From NCBI GenBank assembly GCA_910589545.1, contig CAJUSY010000012.1:95986-159985 (forward strand): 64,000 nt of DNA, in the 5' to 3' direction. The stretch is from Peptoniphilaceae bacterium (GTDB lineage Bacteria; Bacillota; Clostridia; Tissierellales; Peptoniphilaceae). Below, in pieces: positions 16,197-24,718 of the stretch. Every line of letters starts with the position of its first letter. Within the stretch, counting starts at the first letter, position 1. Under the pieces are notes generated by a model, which saw only the letters and a list, made by a program, of their open reading frames with translations, had not been told where the DNA came from and made no database searches. Made by a program: the position numbers and the translations under genes.

Positions 16197-17566
16197 AATC
16201 AAAAGGTCAATCTCTTAAAAATATACTTTTTAAATATTTGTTAAGTATTGCACTAGGACTAGCAATCTCCGTTTTATTAATCCTAGCTTTTATATCCACT
16301 TCTTATCAATTTAAGTGGATATTTCCAGCAAACCATACTGAGAGTTTAATTCTTGAAAAAAGGATAGATATTGCCACTTCAAAAAATTTCGATAAATCAT
16401 TGCTACCAACTAATACATCTTATCTATTTTTAGCAAAAGACGAAAAAGTTGTAGAAACAAATATGAATAAGAATATCGAAGATATAGCCTTTAGCTATCA
16501 TAAGGGTTCTGGTTACTCTAATGCCAATTTATCTTTTATGGAAATACAAAGATCAGATGGATATGTACTTGTAGCTTATAAGCTAAAACCTTATTATAGA
16601 AACCCTTGGATGCAAAAGCATCTACCACAAATAAATGTTTTATTACTAATCTTACTGATAATATTTTGTTTTATTAGTATTATTACTATCACATTAATTT
16701 GGGCAAAGAAAATATCAAAAGAATTAAATCCTTTGCTAGAAGCTTCGGAAGAAATCGGTAAACAAAACTTAGACTTCCAAGTTAAAAAGTCAAATATCCA
16801 GGAATTTAATGCCATATTAGATAGTTTAGAAAAAATGAAAGTAGGATTAAGTGAATCTTTAAGGACAAACTGGAGAGAGGAAGAGAAAAAAAGAAATCAG
16901 ATTTCAGCATTAAGCCATGATATAAAGACTCCTCTTTCAATTATTAAGGGAAACTCAGAGTTATTGGGAGAAACAAATCTAACAGAAGATCAAGAAAGCT
17001 ATCTCAATTATATTAAAAAAAACACAAACCGTATTGGTAAATATATAGAAACCTTAATGCTTGTTAATAAATCTAACCAAGCAAATGAATTAAACTTTAC
17101 TCAAATTAGAGCAAAAGAATTTGTAGAAAACATTGAAAAACTAGCTAAAGAATTCACATCGACTTATAAGTTAAATCTTTTAGAAGATATTAACTATGAT
17201 GATGATTTTTTAATAGTAGATTTAAAAAATTTTGAACGAGCCTTTCTTAATATTCTTAGCAATGCTGAGGAACACAGTCCTAAAAACTCAACCATTGAGT
17301 TACTTATATGTTCCAAAACTGATGAGCTTCAAATATCAATAGTAGACCAAGGACACGGATTTTCAAGTGGAGACCTACTATTTGCAACAGATCAATTCTA
17401 CCAAGGAGACAAAAGTAGGCATTCAAAAGAAAACTATGGAATTGGTTTATTTGTTTCTGAACAAATTATTAATATGCATGGAGGAAGTCTTATTTTAGAA
17501 AATAGGACTGATACAATAGGCGCAAAGGTCAGCATATTATTACCTGTCAAGAATACTCTTATATAG
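16187..17566 (+). CDS. Sensor histidine kinase (LanK/CprK-like)
   Basis: 459 residues. A first membrane segment (about 18-40), an extracellular domain of about 110 residues and a second segment (about 148-170) lead to a HAMP linker. The phospho-acceptor His is at about 244 in ALSHDIKTPLS. The ATPase domain has the N box in NILSNAEEHS, then DQGHGFS (G1) and GIGLFVSEQI (G2). The extracellular size suits lantibiotic-sensing kinases. It is last in the operon; the stop lies inside a terminator hairpin. Confidence 0.88.
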   Translation: MELKSKGQSLKNILFKYLLSIALGLAISVLLILAFISTSYQFKWIFPANHTESLILEKRIDIATSKNFDKSLLPTNTSYLFLAKDEKVVETNMNKNIEDIAFSYHKGSGYSNANLSFMEIQRSDGYVLVAYKLKPYYRNPWMQKHLPQINVLLLILLIIFCFISIITITLIWAKKISKELNPLLEASEEIGKQNLDFQVKKSNIQEFNAILDSLEKMKVGLSESLRTNWREEEKKRNQISALSHDIKTPLSIIKGNSELLGETNLTEDQESYLNYIKKNTNRIGKYIETLMLVNKSNQANELNFTQIRAKEFVENIEKLAKEFTSTYKLNLLEDINYDDDFLIVDLKNFERAFLNILSNAEEHSPKNSTIELLICSKTDELQISIVDQGHGFSSGDLLFATDQFYQGDKSRHSKENYGIGLFVSEQIINMHGGSLILENRTDTIGAKVSILLPVKNTLI

Positions 17567-17582
17567 GGTATTCTTTTTTTGT
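17549..17582 (+). terminator. Terminator of the Lan-type operon
   Basis: Stem AAGAATACTC/GGGTATTCTT (10 bp with one G-T pair) followed by TTTTTTT, overlapping the kinase stop codon. Confidence 0.85.
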
Positions 17583-17729
17583 ATTCATAAATTATATATG
17601 AGAATATTAAGTTTTTTTTATCAGTTTTTTCACTTTTAGTAATATAATCTACTTCTAAATTTAGAGCTTATTTTATAGGATATATTTTTGTAATTGCCAT
17701 ACTAAATACCATAACTTTCTTTTGATTTA

Positions 17730-17909
17730 TTAAGAAGATGGAATGTATATCCCATATCTCTTTGATAATTTTTCTATTTGTTTATTCATTGATTCAATTT
17801 CATTTTTGTAAATAACACCAGTGGTATTAGTAGCCTTTGCAATCTAGTTTATATTATTTGTTGAATTTGAAATTAACCATTGGAGATCTCTAAATAAATT
17901 AATCCTCAT
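17730..17909 (-). pseudogene. MobC-like mobilisation protein fragment
   Basis: An ATG at 17909 opens a 60-codon frame interrupted by a TAG at 17844-17846, where a Gln (CAG) would be expected. It contains NSTNNIN-stop-IAKATNTTG and IESMNKQIEKLSK, the central and C-terminal pattern of the MobC relaxosome family ('NNINQIAK..N.TG.IY'). After EKLSK a lost base shifts the frame: the other frame reads KEIWDIHS, the usual MobC end. It is a relic. The rest of the gap 17583-18189 holds a hairpin and a GC-rich element, listed separately. Confidence 0.6.
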
Positions 17910-17924
17910 AATATGTACACAAAA

Positions 17925-17957
17925 AGACCGCAGTCTAAAAACTACGATCTAATTTTT
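17925..17957. terminator. Bidirectional hairpin with T-runs
   Basis: AGACCGCAGT/ACTACGATCT pairs through G-T pairs around a CTAAAA loop. T-rich runs lie on both strands (plus AATTTTTTG, minus TTTTTGTG). No intact gene directly precedes it on either strand, so it is probably left from the mobile segment. Confidence 0.5.
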
Positions 17958-18049
17958 TGTCCAAATGTAAACCAATTGGAACTATTATTCAATTTATTTT
18001 TTTATGCACCTTTTTTGATTAATTTTTTTCATTCTTGAAATCTAATCCC

Positions 18050-18182
18050 GCTTTACAACTAAACAACAATTTCGAGGAAAAAAGGATGAAATAGGCGAAG
18101 TGCAGGAAGTACCGTAATGAGGCGTACATTAAGTACGCCGCAGTGAGGTGCTTTCGAAACGAGTCTAGTTCGCCATTTAGAC
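18050..18182. repeat. GC-rich structured element after guaA
   Basis: About 130 bp clearly richer in GC than its surroundings. It contains a perfect hairpin GGCGTAC/GTACGCC (18121-18139) and two related halves (AAGTACCGTAATGAGG and AAGTACGCCGCAGTGAGG). No coding frame is evident. It resembles a dispersed intergenic repeat, but only one copy is in the window. Confidence 0.35.
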
Positions 18183-18189
18183 CGCAAAT

Positions 18190-19722
18190 TTATTCCCATT
18201 CAATTGTTGCTGGTGGTTTACTTGTAATATCGTACACTATTCTGTTGATGTGGCCGACTTCGTTGATTATTCTTACTGAAGTTTTGTCCAATACTTCGTA
18301 TGGAATTCTCGCCCAATCAGCTGTCATGAAGTCTGTTGTTGTTACAGCTCTTAGCGCTAATGTGTAGTCGTAAGTTCTGAAATCCCCCATTACTCCAACA
18401 GTTCTATTGTTAGTGATTACTGCGAAGTATTGGTTGATGTCTTTGTCAATTCCTGCTTTTGCGATTTCATCTCTGAAGATGAAGTCTGCTTCACGCAACA
18501 CTTCGAGTTTTTCTTCTGTGATTTCTCCCATAACTCTGATTCCAAGTCCTGGTCCTGGGAATGGTTGGCGATATACCAAATATTCTGGCATTTCTAATTC
18601 TAATCCCAATCTTCTTACTTCATCTTTGAATAAATCTCTTAATGGTTCAATCAAATCTTTGAAGTCGACTACATCTGGAAGTCCTCCAACGTTGTGGTGG
18701 GATTTGATAACTGATGCATCTCCTTTTCCCGATTCTATAACATCAGGATAGATTGTTCCTTGTGCTAGAAAATCCACAGATCCTATTTTTTTAGCTTCAT
18801 CTTCAAATACTCTGATGAATTCTTCTCCGATGATTTTTCTCTTTTGTTCTGGGTCTGATACGCCTTTTAATTTATTCAAAAATCTGTCTTTTGCATCTAC
18901 TCTTACGAAGTTCAATTCATCGTTTTTGAATGCAGCTTCAACTTCGTCGCCTTCATTTTTTCTCATCAAACCGTGATCCACAAATACACAAGTCAAGTTT
19001 TTGCCGATAGCTCTGGATAAAAGTGATGCACATACAGAACTGTCAACTCCTCCTGATAGTGCTAACAAAACTTTTTTGTCGCCAACAGTTTTTCTGATTT
19101 TTTGGATTTGTTCATCCAAGAAGTTTTCCATTGTCCAATCTCCGTCTGCTTTACAGATTTCATAAAGGAAGTTTTTGATAAGTATTTTACCTTCAACTGT
19201 GTGGTTAACTTCAGGGTGATATTGAACTGCGTAGATTTTCTTGTTTTCATTTGCGATTGCCGCTACCGGACAAGAATCAGTTGTTTGAATGATTTCAAAT
19301 CCATGAGGTTTTTCTGATACGAAATCAGTGTGACTCATCCACACAATGCTTTCATCACTCATGTCCTTTAATATAGGGCTTTGGTTTTCGATTTTTGCAT
19401 TAGTTTTCCCAAATTCACGGTTTTTTGCCTTTTCGACAACACCACCGAAATCTTTGGAGATGAGTTGCATTCCATAGCACATTCCTAAAATAGGAATATT
19501 CAATTCAAAAATTTCTTTGTCGATTTGTGGAGAATTTTCTTCGTAAACGCTGTTTGGTCCACCTGTAAAGATTATCCCGATTGGTTGTTTTTCTTTGATA
19601 ACATCCAATGCTTTTTTGTAAGGGACAACTTCGCAATATACATTCAAATCTCTAACGCGTCGAGCGATTAGCTGATTATATTGTCCTCCAAAATCTACTA
19701 CAATAACTAATTGATGTTTCAT
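18190..19722 (-). CDS. guaA: GMP synthase (glutamine-hydrolysing)
   Basis: 510 residues, normal length. The enzyme converts XMP to GMP with ATP and glutamine, the last step of de novo guanine nucleotide synthesis. The N-terminal class I amidotransferase has VVDFGGQYNQLI, the nucleophile elbow GMCYGMQ (Cys near 79) and the catalytic His in QYHPEV near 169. The ATP-pyrophosphatase domain has the P-loop LALSGGVDSSV near 218, and the dimerisation end closes with KPPATIEWE. It starts 8 bp after the ABC-F gene and is probably co-transcribed with it. Confidence 0.97.
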   Translation of the reverse strand: MKHQLVIVVDFGGQYNQLIARRVRDLNVYCEVVPYKKALDVIKEKQPIGIIFTGGPNSVYEENSPQIDKEIFELNIPILGMCYGMQLISKDFGGVVEKAKNREFGKTNAKIENQSPILKDMSDESIVWMSHTDFVSEKPHGFEIIQTTDSCPVAAIANENKKIYAVQYHPEVNHTVEGKILIKNFLYEICKADGDWTMENFLDEQIQKIRKTVGDKKVLLALSGGVDSSVCASLLSRAIGKNLTCVFVDHGLMRKNEGDEVEAAFKNDELNFVRVDAKDRFLNKLKGVSDPEQKRKIIGEEFIRVFEDEAKKIGSVDFLAQGTIYPDVIESGKGDASVIKSHHNVGGLPDVVDFKDLIEPLRDLFKDEVRRLGLELEMPEYLVYRQPFPGPGLGIRVMGEITEEKLEVLREADFIFRDEIAKAGIDKDINQYFAVITNNRTVGVMGDFRTYDYTLALRAVTTTDFMTADWARIPYEVLDKTSVRIINEVGHINRIVYDITSKPPATIEWE

Positions 19723-19730
19723 TTCTACTC

Positions 19731-21326
19731 CTAATTATTGGTTAAATATTTTTCTATATAGTCTTCGTAATTCATTGATACGTCACGATAAGTTCCGTCA
19801 TCAAATATTTCAATTATTCTATTTGCCACCGATGATACAAATTGGTGATCCAATGATGTGAACAAAATGTTGGATTTGAATGCTATAAGCCCGTTGTTGA
19901 CAGCTTCGATACTTTCCAAATCCAAGTGGTTTGTGGGTTGATCAAACACCAAAACATTTGCAGGTGTTACCATCATTTTTGAAAACATCATTCTGACTTT
20001 TTCTCCCCCACTAAGAACATTGGCTTTCTTCAATGCTTCATCTCCCGAAAATAGCATCTTACCCAAGAATCCTCTGATGTGGATTTCAGATTTTTCTTCA
20101 CTAAATTGTCTTAGCCAATCAATCAAAGTCAAATCACAATCTTCAAAATACTCATTATTATCTTTTGGAAAATATGTGTGAGTAATAGTTTGTCCCCACT
20201 TGTATTCTCCTGTAAAATCATCGTCGTTTCCGTTGATTATTTCGAAGAATTTTGTAACGGCTATTTCATTGCCAATAAATCCGATTTTATCTCCTTTATT
20301 GACTCTGAATGATAAATTGTCGATAAGTTTGTTACCGTTTTGTTCTACAGTTAGGTTTTCAACATTTAGAATTTCATTTCCAACTTCTCTTGAAAGTTCG
20401 AATCCAACAAATGGATAACGTCTACTGGATGGTTTGATATCATCCAAAGTGATTTTATCGAGAAGTTTCTTCCTACTTGTAGCTTGCTTGGACTTTGATT
20501 TATTGGCGGAGAATCTTTGGATAAAATCTTGAAGTTCTTTGATTTTGTCTTCTTTTTTCTTGTTTTGTTCTTTTTGCATTCTAAGTGCAAGTTGGCTTGA
20601 TTCAAACCAAAAATCGTAGTTTCCGACAAACATATTTATTTTACCGTAGTCTACATCTACCATGTGAGTGCACACTTCATTTAAGAAATATCTGTCGTGA
20701 GATACTATGATTACAATTCCTTGGAAACTCATTAGAAAATCTTCGAGCCATAATATCGCCTTCAAATCCAAACCATTTGTAGGTTCGTCTAGTAGCAATA
20801 TTCCTGGGTTTCCGAACAAAGCTTGTGCCAATAACACCTTTACCTTGTCAGATTCTTTCAAATCTTTCATCAACATAAAATGTTGTTGTGTCGTTATTCC
20901 CAAACCTTGCAGCAAAGATGAACTTTCCGCTTCTGCTTCATATCCTCCAAGTTCTTGGAATTCCGCTTCCAATTCCGCTGCCCTCATTCCATCTTCATCG
21001 CTGAAATCAGGCTTCATGTATATAGCATCTTTTTCTTTTTGGATATCGTAAAGCTTCTTGTTTCCCATTAAAACTGTATCCATTACACTATTTTCTTCAA
21101 AAGCGTAGTGATCTTGGTTTAGTTTTGATAGTCTCGTGTTTTTATCTATTGTGACATTGCCTTTTGTAGGCTCTTTCTCTCCGGATAAAATTTTGAGGAA
21201 TGTAGATTTCCCAGCACCATTCGCACCAATAACTCCGTAACAGTTACCTGGATTAAAAATTAGGTTAACATCCTCAAATAATTTTTTATCGGGGAATATG
21301 ACACTTAAATTGTTAACTGTTAACAT
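19731..21326 (-). CDS. ABC-F family ATPase, YbiT-like
   Basis: 531 residues with two nucleotide-binding domains joined by a charged linker (about 240-300), the layout of ribosome-associated ABC-F proteins. The first domain has Walker A GANGAGKST near 36 and Walker B LLLDEPTNGLD near 176. The second has signature LSGGEKVRMMFSKMM near 434 and VLVFDQPTNHLDLES. Its Walker A region reads GNEIAVTKFF, lacking GK[ST], a feature I associate with the YbiT-like group. It has no membrane part. It precedes guaA by 8 bp. Confidence 0.9.
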   Translation of the reverse strand: MLTVNNLSVIFPDKKLFEDVNLIFNPGNCYGVIGANGAGKSTFLKILSGEKEPTKGNVTIDKNTRLSKLNQDHYAFEENSVMDTVLMGNKKLYDIQKEKDAIYMKPDFSDEDGMRAAELEAEFQELGGYEAEAESSSLLQGLGITTQQHFMLMKDLKESDKVKVLLAQALFGNPGILLLDEPTNGLDLKAILWLEDFLMSFQGIVIIVSHDRYFLNEVCTHMVDVDYGKINMFVGNYDFWFESSQLALRMQKEQNKKKEDKIKELQDFIQRFSANKSKSKQATSRKKLLDKITLDDIKPSSRRYPFVGFELSREVGNEILNVENLTVEQNGNKLIDNLSFRVNKGDKIGFIGNEIAVTKFFEIINGNDDDFTGEYKWGQTITHTYFPKDNNEYFEDCDLTLIDWLRQFSEEKSEIHIRGFLGKMLFSGDEALKKANVLSGGEKVRMMFSKMMVTPANVLVFDQPTNHLDLESIEAVNNGLIAFKSNILFTSLDHQFVSSVANRIIEIFDDGTYRDVSMNYEDYIEKYLTNN

Positions 21327-21349
21327 CTAAATCCCTCCAATACTCACAT

Positions 21350-21355
21350 ATTATA
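21350..21355 (-). promoter_or_regulatory. Probable extended -10 for the ABC-F/guaA operon
   Basis: Minus-strand TGGTATAAT, an extended -10 matching consensus, lies 23 bp upstream of the ABC-F start; a clear -35 is not seen. Confidence 0.5.
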
Positions 21356-21410
21356 CCATAAAAGTATTATCAAGTCTTGATATCACAACATTTGGATAAA
21401 TTTTTCAATT

Positions 21411-21449
21411 CAAAAACAACCATTTAATTTAGAATAATAAATGGTTGTT
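21411..21449 (-). terminator. Terminator of the guaB-purE-purM operon
   Basis: A 12-bp perfect stem AACAACCATTTA/TAAATGGTTGTT ending in a T-run on the minus strand, about 120 bp beyond the purM stop. The intervening sequence is AT-rich. Confidence 0.75.
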
Positions 21450-21570
21450 GATTTTATAAATTTATATATTGGTCAATCCTTTTACAAAAGTATTTTTACT
21501 TAGTTTCTTAAATTTTCTGTCCCGAAATTCTAAAGTATATACTTATTTAAAAAATTAATTTATTCAAAAA

Positions 21571-22596
21571 TTAGTCCAAATTAATCGCAACTTTTGTTTC
21601 AGTTTGTTTGCAAACTCCGCATTTTTTTGCTTTTGGATCAATTTTTTGTAATATTTCAAGAGATTTATCCAAATCTTTCGCATCAACTACAACTACCATG
21701 CCTATTCCCATGTTAAAAGTGGAGAACATTTCTTTTGTTTCAACGTTTCCCCATTCTTGAATAGCTTTAAACACAGAATCTATTTCTGATTCTTTTAGGT
21801 CAAATTCTATTCCTATATTTTCAGGTAACATTCTTGGCACGTTTTCGTACAATCCACCACCTGTGATGTGAGCGATACCTTTGATTTCAACTTCTTTTAA
21901 TAATGCTGATATTTCTTTTTCGTAAATTCTCGTAGGAATCAAAAGTCTTTCTCCAACTGTAGTGTCTTCAAATTTGTCAGATAATTGTACATTGGCTACA
22001 TCTAATGCTGCTCTTACAAGTGAAAAACCATTGCTGTGTACTCCACTTGAAGATAAAGATATTGCAACATCTCCTTCTTTTATGTTACCACCGTCAATTA
22101 TTTTATCACGGTCTACAATACCAACTGAAAATCCTGCCAAGTCATAATCATTTTCCTTGTATAATCCTGGCATTTCAGCAGTTTCTCCACCAATTAATGC
22201 ACATTCTGATTGAGTGCAACCTTCTGCCACACCACGAACCAAATCAGCCATCTTTTCTGGTTTTAAACTTCCAGTAGCGATGTAATCTAAGAAGAATAAT
22301 GGCTTTGCACCTTGGCATAAAACATCATTAACACACATTGCAACCAAATCAATACCAACAGTATCGTGCTTATCAAGTTCCATTGCTAATTTGATTTTAG
22401 TTCCAACACCGTCAGTTCCACTTACCAAAACAGGTTCTTTCATATCGGAGATTTCTGGCTTGAATAAACCAGCAAATCCACCGATACCTGTTAGAACTTC
22501 TTTTCCATGAGTTTTCTTTACGATTTCTTTTATGATTTGAACTTCTTCGTAACCTTTTTCTTTATCTACACCAGAATCTTTGTAAGTTAATCCCAT
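21571..22596 (-). CDS. purM: Phosphoribosylformylglycinamidine cyclo-ligase (AIR synthase)
   Basis: 341 residues, normal length. PurM closes the imidazole ring of AIR using ATP in purine synthesis. Diagnostic motifs are GIGGFAGLF near 41, VSGTDGVGTK near 59, LVAMCVNDVLCQGAKPLFFLD near 85-105, IGGETAEMPG near 136 and HITGGGLYENVPR near 244. The start ATG overlaps the purE stop by one base (shared A), so translation is coupled. It is last in the guaB-purE-purM operon. Confidence 0.97.
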   Translation of the reverse strand: MGLTYKDSGVDKEKGYEEVQIIKEIVKKTHGKEVLTGIGGFAGLFKPEISDMKEPVLVSGTDGVGTKIKLAMELDKHDTVGIDLVAMCVNDVLCQGAKPLFFLDYIATGSLKPEKMADLVRGVAEGCTQSECALIGGETAEMPGLYKENDYDLAGFSVGIVDRDKIIDGGNIKEGDVAISLSSSGVHSNGFSLVRAALDVANVQLSDKFEDTTVGERLLIPTRIYEKEISALLKEVEIKGIAHITGGGLYENVPRMLPENIGIEFDLKESEIDSVFKAIQEWGNVETKEMFSTFNMGIGMVVVVDAKDLDKSLEILQKIDPKAKKCGVCKQTETKVAINLD

Positions 22597-23069
22597 TATA
22601 TTTCTTCTAACTCCCTGTCAGAATCAATGACACCTTGTTTCGTTTCTTCTTTGTAATCTTTTAATTTTTGACCTAGTTTTTCGTCAGACAATGCAATCAT
22701 TTGAGCTGCTAAGATAGCTGCATTTTCTCCACCGTCGATTGCTACTGTTGCAACTGGAACTCCTTTAGGCATTTGAACTATTGAATATAATGCATCCATT
22801 CCAGCTAGCGCAGATCCTTTGACAGGAATTCCTATAACTGGTTTTGTTGTCATGCCTGCTGTTACTCCACCTAAGTGAGCAGCTTTTCCAGCTATTGTGA
22901 TGTAAACTTTGCAGTCATCTTTTTCGACAGTTTCTTTCAAAACTTCCAATGCTCTATGTGCTGAAATAACTGATACTTCATAAGAAAGCTCGAATTTTTT
23001 CAACATTTTAGTAACTTTTTTTGCAACTTCTATATCTGAACTACTTCCCATTATTAATCTAATATCCAT
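22596..23069 (-). CDS. purE: 5-(carboxyamino)imidazole ribonucleotide mutase, class I PurE
   Basis: 157 residues, normal for class I PurE, which converts N5-CAIR to CAIR. The start has GSSSDIEVAKK, then VISAHRALE near 38, AGKAAHLGGVTAGMT near 62 and GSALAGMDALYSIVQMPKG near 85, all active-site regions of the octamer. It lies 9 bp after guaB and overlaps purM. No purK is adjacent. Confidence 0.95.
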   Translation of the reverse strand: MDIRLIMGSSSDIEVAKKVTKMLKKFELSYEVSVISAHRALEVLKETVEKDDCKVYITIAGKAAHLGGVTAGMTTKPVIGIPVKGSALAGMDALYSIVQMPKGVPVATVAIDGGENAAILAAQMIALSDEKLGQKLKDYKEETKQGVIDSDRELEEI

Positions 23070-23078
23070 TTTTTGCTC

Positions 23079-24530
23079 CTATTTTCTTGTATAGTTTGGA
23101 GATTCTCTAGTAATAGTAATATCATGTGGATGATTTTCTACAAGTGATGCTGGAGAAATCTTCACGAATTTTGATTTTTCTTTTAATTCAATTAAGTCTT
23201 TGCTTCCTACATAACCCATGCCTGAACGAAGTCCACCAACTAATTGGTACACAACTTCTGCTACAGACCCTTTGTAAGAAACTCTACCTTCTACTCCTTC
23301 TGGAACGTATTTTTTAGTGTTATTTTGGAAATATCTGTCGCCGCTTCCTTCTCTCATAGCTCCAAGTGAACCCATTCCTCGGTATTCTTTGTATTGTCTA
23401 CCTTCTAATACAACTAATTCTCCAGGGCTTTCTTCAGTACCGGCGAACAAGCTACCTGCCATTATAACAGATGCTCCTGCTGCTAATGCTTTTGTAATAT
23501 CTCCAGAATATTTAATACCACCATCGGCGATGATTGGAACATCGTATTTGTCAGCTTCTTTTGCACATTCAATTATAGCTGTCATTTGGGGAACACCAAT
23601 ACCTGTTACAACTCTTGTTGTACAAATAGATCCAGGTCCAATACCAACCTTAACACAATCTGCACCAGCTTTAATTAAATCTCTTGTAGCATCAGCTGTT
23701 GCAACGTTACCTGCGATAATTTGAAGATCTGGAAAGGCTTCTTTTAATTTGCTAACAGCATTCAAAACTCCTCTTGAATGACCATGTGCTGTATCTATTG
23801 TTACAACGTCAACTTTTGCATCTACCAAAGCTTGACATCTTTCAATCATATCAGTAGTGATTCCTACTGCTGCACCGACTAATAATCTTCCTTGTGAATC
23901 TCTTGCAGAGTTAGGATATTGAATTGCTTTTTCAACATCTTTTGTAGTTATTAGGCCCTTTAATTTAAAATCTTTGTCTACGATTGGAAGCTTTTCAATC
24001 TTGGCGTTCATCATTTTTTCCAAGGCTTCATCCATTGTTATGTTTTCGTGACCTGTGATTAAACCTTCTTTAGTCATAACATCACCAATTGGAAGTTGTT
24101 CATCTTTTACGAATCTAACATCTCTGTTAGTAAGAATGCCGACTAATTTCATTGTTTCATCAACTATTGGTACACCGCTAATTCTGTAGTGACTCATCAA
24201 TTTTAAAGCATCGATGATTTTGTCATCTGCAGATAAGTAAAAAGGATCAGTAATTATTCCATTTTCTGAACGTTTAACTCTATCTACTTCTCTTGCTTGT
24301 TCTTCAATAGTCATGTTCTTGTGAATAATTCCGATCCCGCCTTGTCTTGCCATAGCAATAGCCATTTTTGACTCAGTTACAGTATCCATTCCTGCTGACA
24401 TCATAGGAATGTTCAATTCAATATTTTTGGTTAATCTTGTTTTTAAGATAGTTTCATTAGGTAACACTTCTGATGGACCTGGTACTAGAAGTACATCATC
24501 AAATGTTAATCCTTCGCCGATAAATTGCAT
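23079..24530 (-). CDS. guaB: IMP dehydrogenase
   Basis: 483 residues. GuaB oxidises IMP to XMP with NAD+, the committed step to GMP. The barrel start is LTFDDVLLVPGPSEV. Two CBS domains occupy about 92-200. The catalytic loop is GPGSICTTR near 300, followed by IADGGIKYSGD, the GSLFAGTEESPGE flap region and YRGMGSLGAM. It is first in an operon with purE and purM, behind a good promoter at 24650-24679. No guanine riboswitch is visible in the leader. Confidence 0.97.
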   Translation of the reverse strand: MQFIGEGLTFDDVLLVPGPSEVLPNETILKTRLTKNIELNIPMMSAGMDTVTESKMAIAMARQGGIGIIHKNMTIEEQAREVDRVKRSENGIITDPFYLSADDKIIDALKLMSHYRISGVPIVDETMKLVGILTNRDVRFVKDEQLPIGDVMTKEGLITGHENITMDEALEKMMNAKIEKLPIVDKDFKLKGLITTKDVEKAIQYPNSARDSQGRLLVGAAVGITTDMIERCQALVDAKVDVVTIDTAHGHSRGVLNAVSKLKEAFPDLQIIAGNVATADATRDLIKAGADCVKVGIGPGSICTTRVVTGIGVPQMTAIIECAKEADKYDVPIIADGGIKYSGDITKALAAGASVIMAGSLFAGTEESPGELVVLEGRQYKEYRGMGSLGAMREGSGDRYFQNNTKKYVPEGVEGRVSYKGSVAEVVYQLVGGLRSGMGYVGSKDLIELKEKSKFVKISPASLVENHPHDITITRESPNYTRK

Positions 24531-24649
24531 AATACCCTCCTCGTAAAATAAATAAAAACTTTGTTAAAAAATTTTAATGTTGAGAATAAATTTACCATAC
24601 AAATGATCACAAGTCAAGCAAATTTATTACTCTTGTTTTCTTTAAAGTT

Positions 24650-24679
24650 ATTATATCAGAAATACAAATTTTTGAGCAA
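24650..24679 (-). promoter_or_regulatory. guaB: Promoter of guaB-purE-purM
   Basis: Minus-strand -35 TTGCTC (24674-24679), 18-bp spacer, -10 TATAAT (24650-24655), about 120 bp before the guaB start. The leader ends with GAGGAGGG ahead of the ATG. Confidence 0.7.
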
Positions 24680-24680
24680 G

Positions 24681-24712
24681 AAAAAACGCATCAAAATAAA
24701 TTTTGACACGTT
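24681..24712 (-). terminator. Terminator of the PfkB gene
   Basis: Stem AACGTGTCAAAA/TTTTGATGCGTT with a TTTA loop, then TTTTTTC on the minus strand, 7 bp after the kinase stop. Confidence 0.85.
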
Positions 24713-24718
24713 TCATTT

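Noticed and set aside
17844..17846. TAG in the MobC relic as pyrrolysine
   Set aside because: A CAG-to-TAG change at an expected Gln plus a later frameshift indicate decay, and no pyl genes are seen.
18121..18139. Hairpin as the guaA terminator
   Set aside because: The stem is perfect but no T-run follows on the minus strand.
24531..24650. Purine riboswitch ahead of guaB
   Set aside because: The leader is short and AT-rich and lacks the conserved three-way junction sequences of the purine aptamer.
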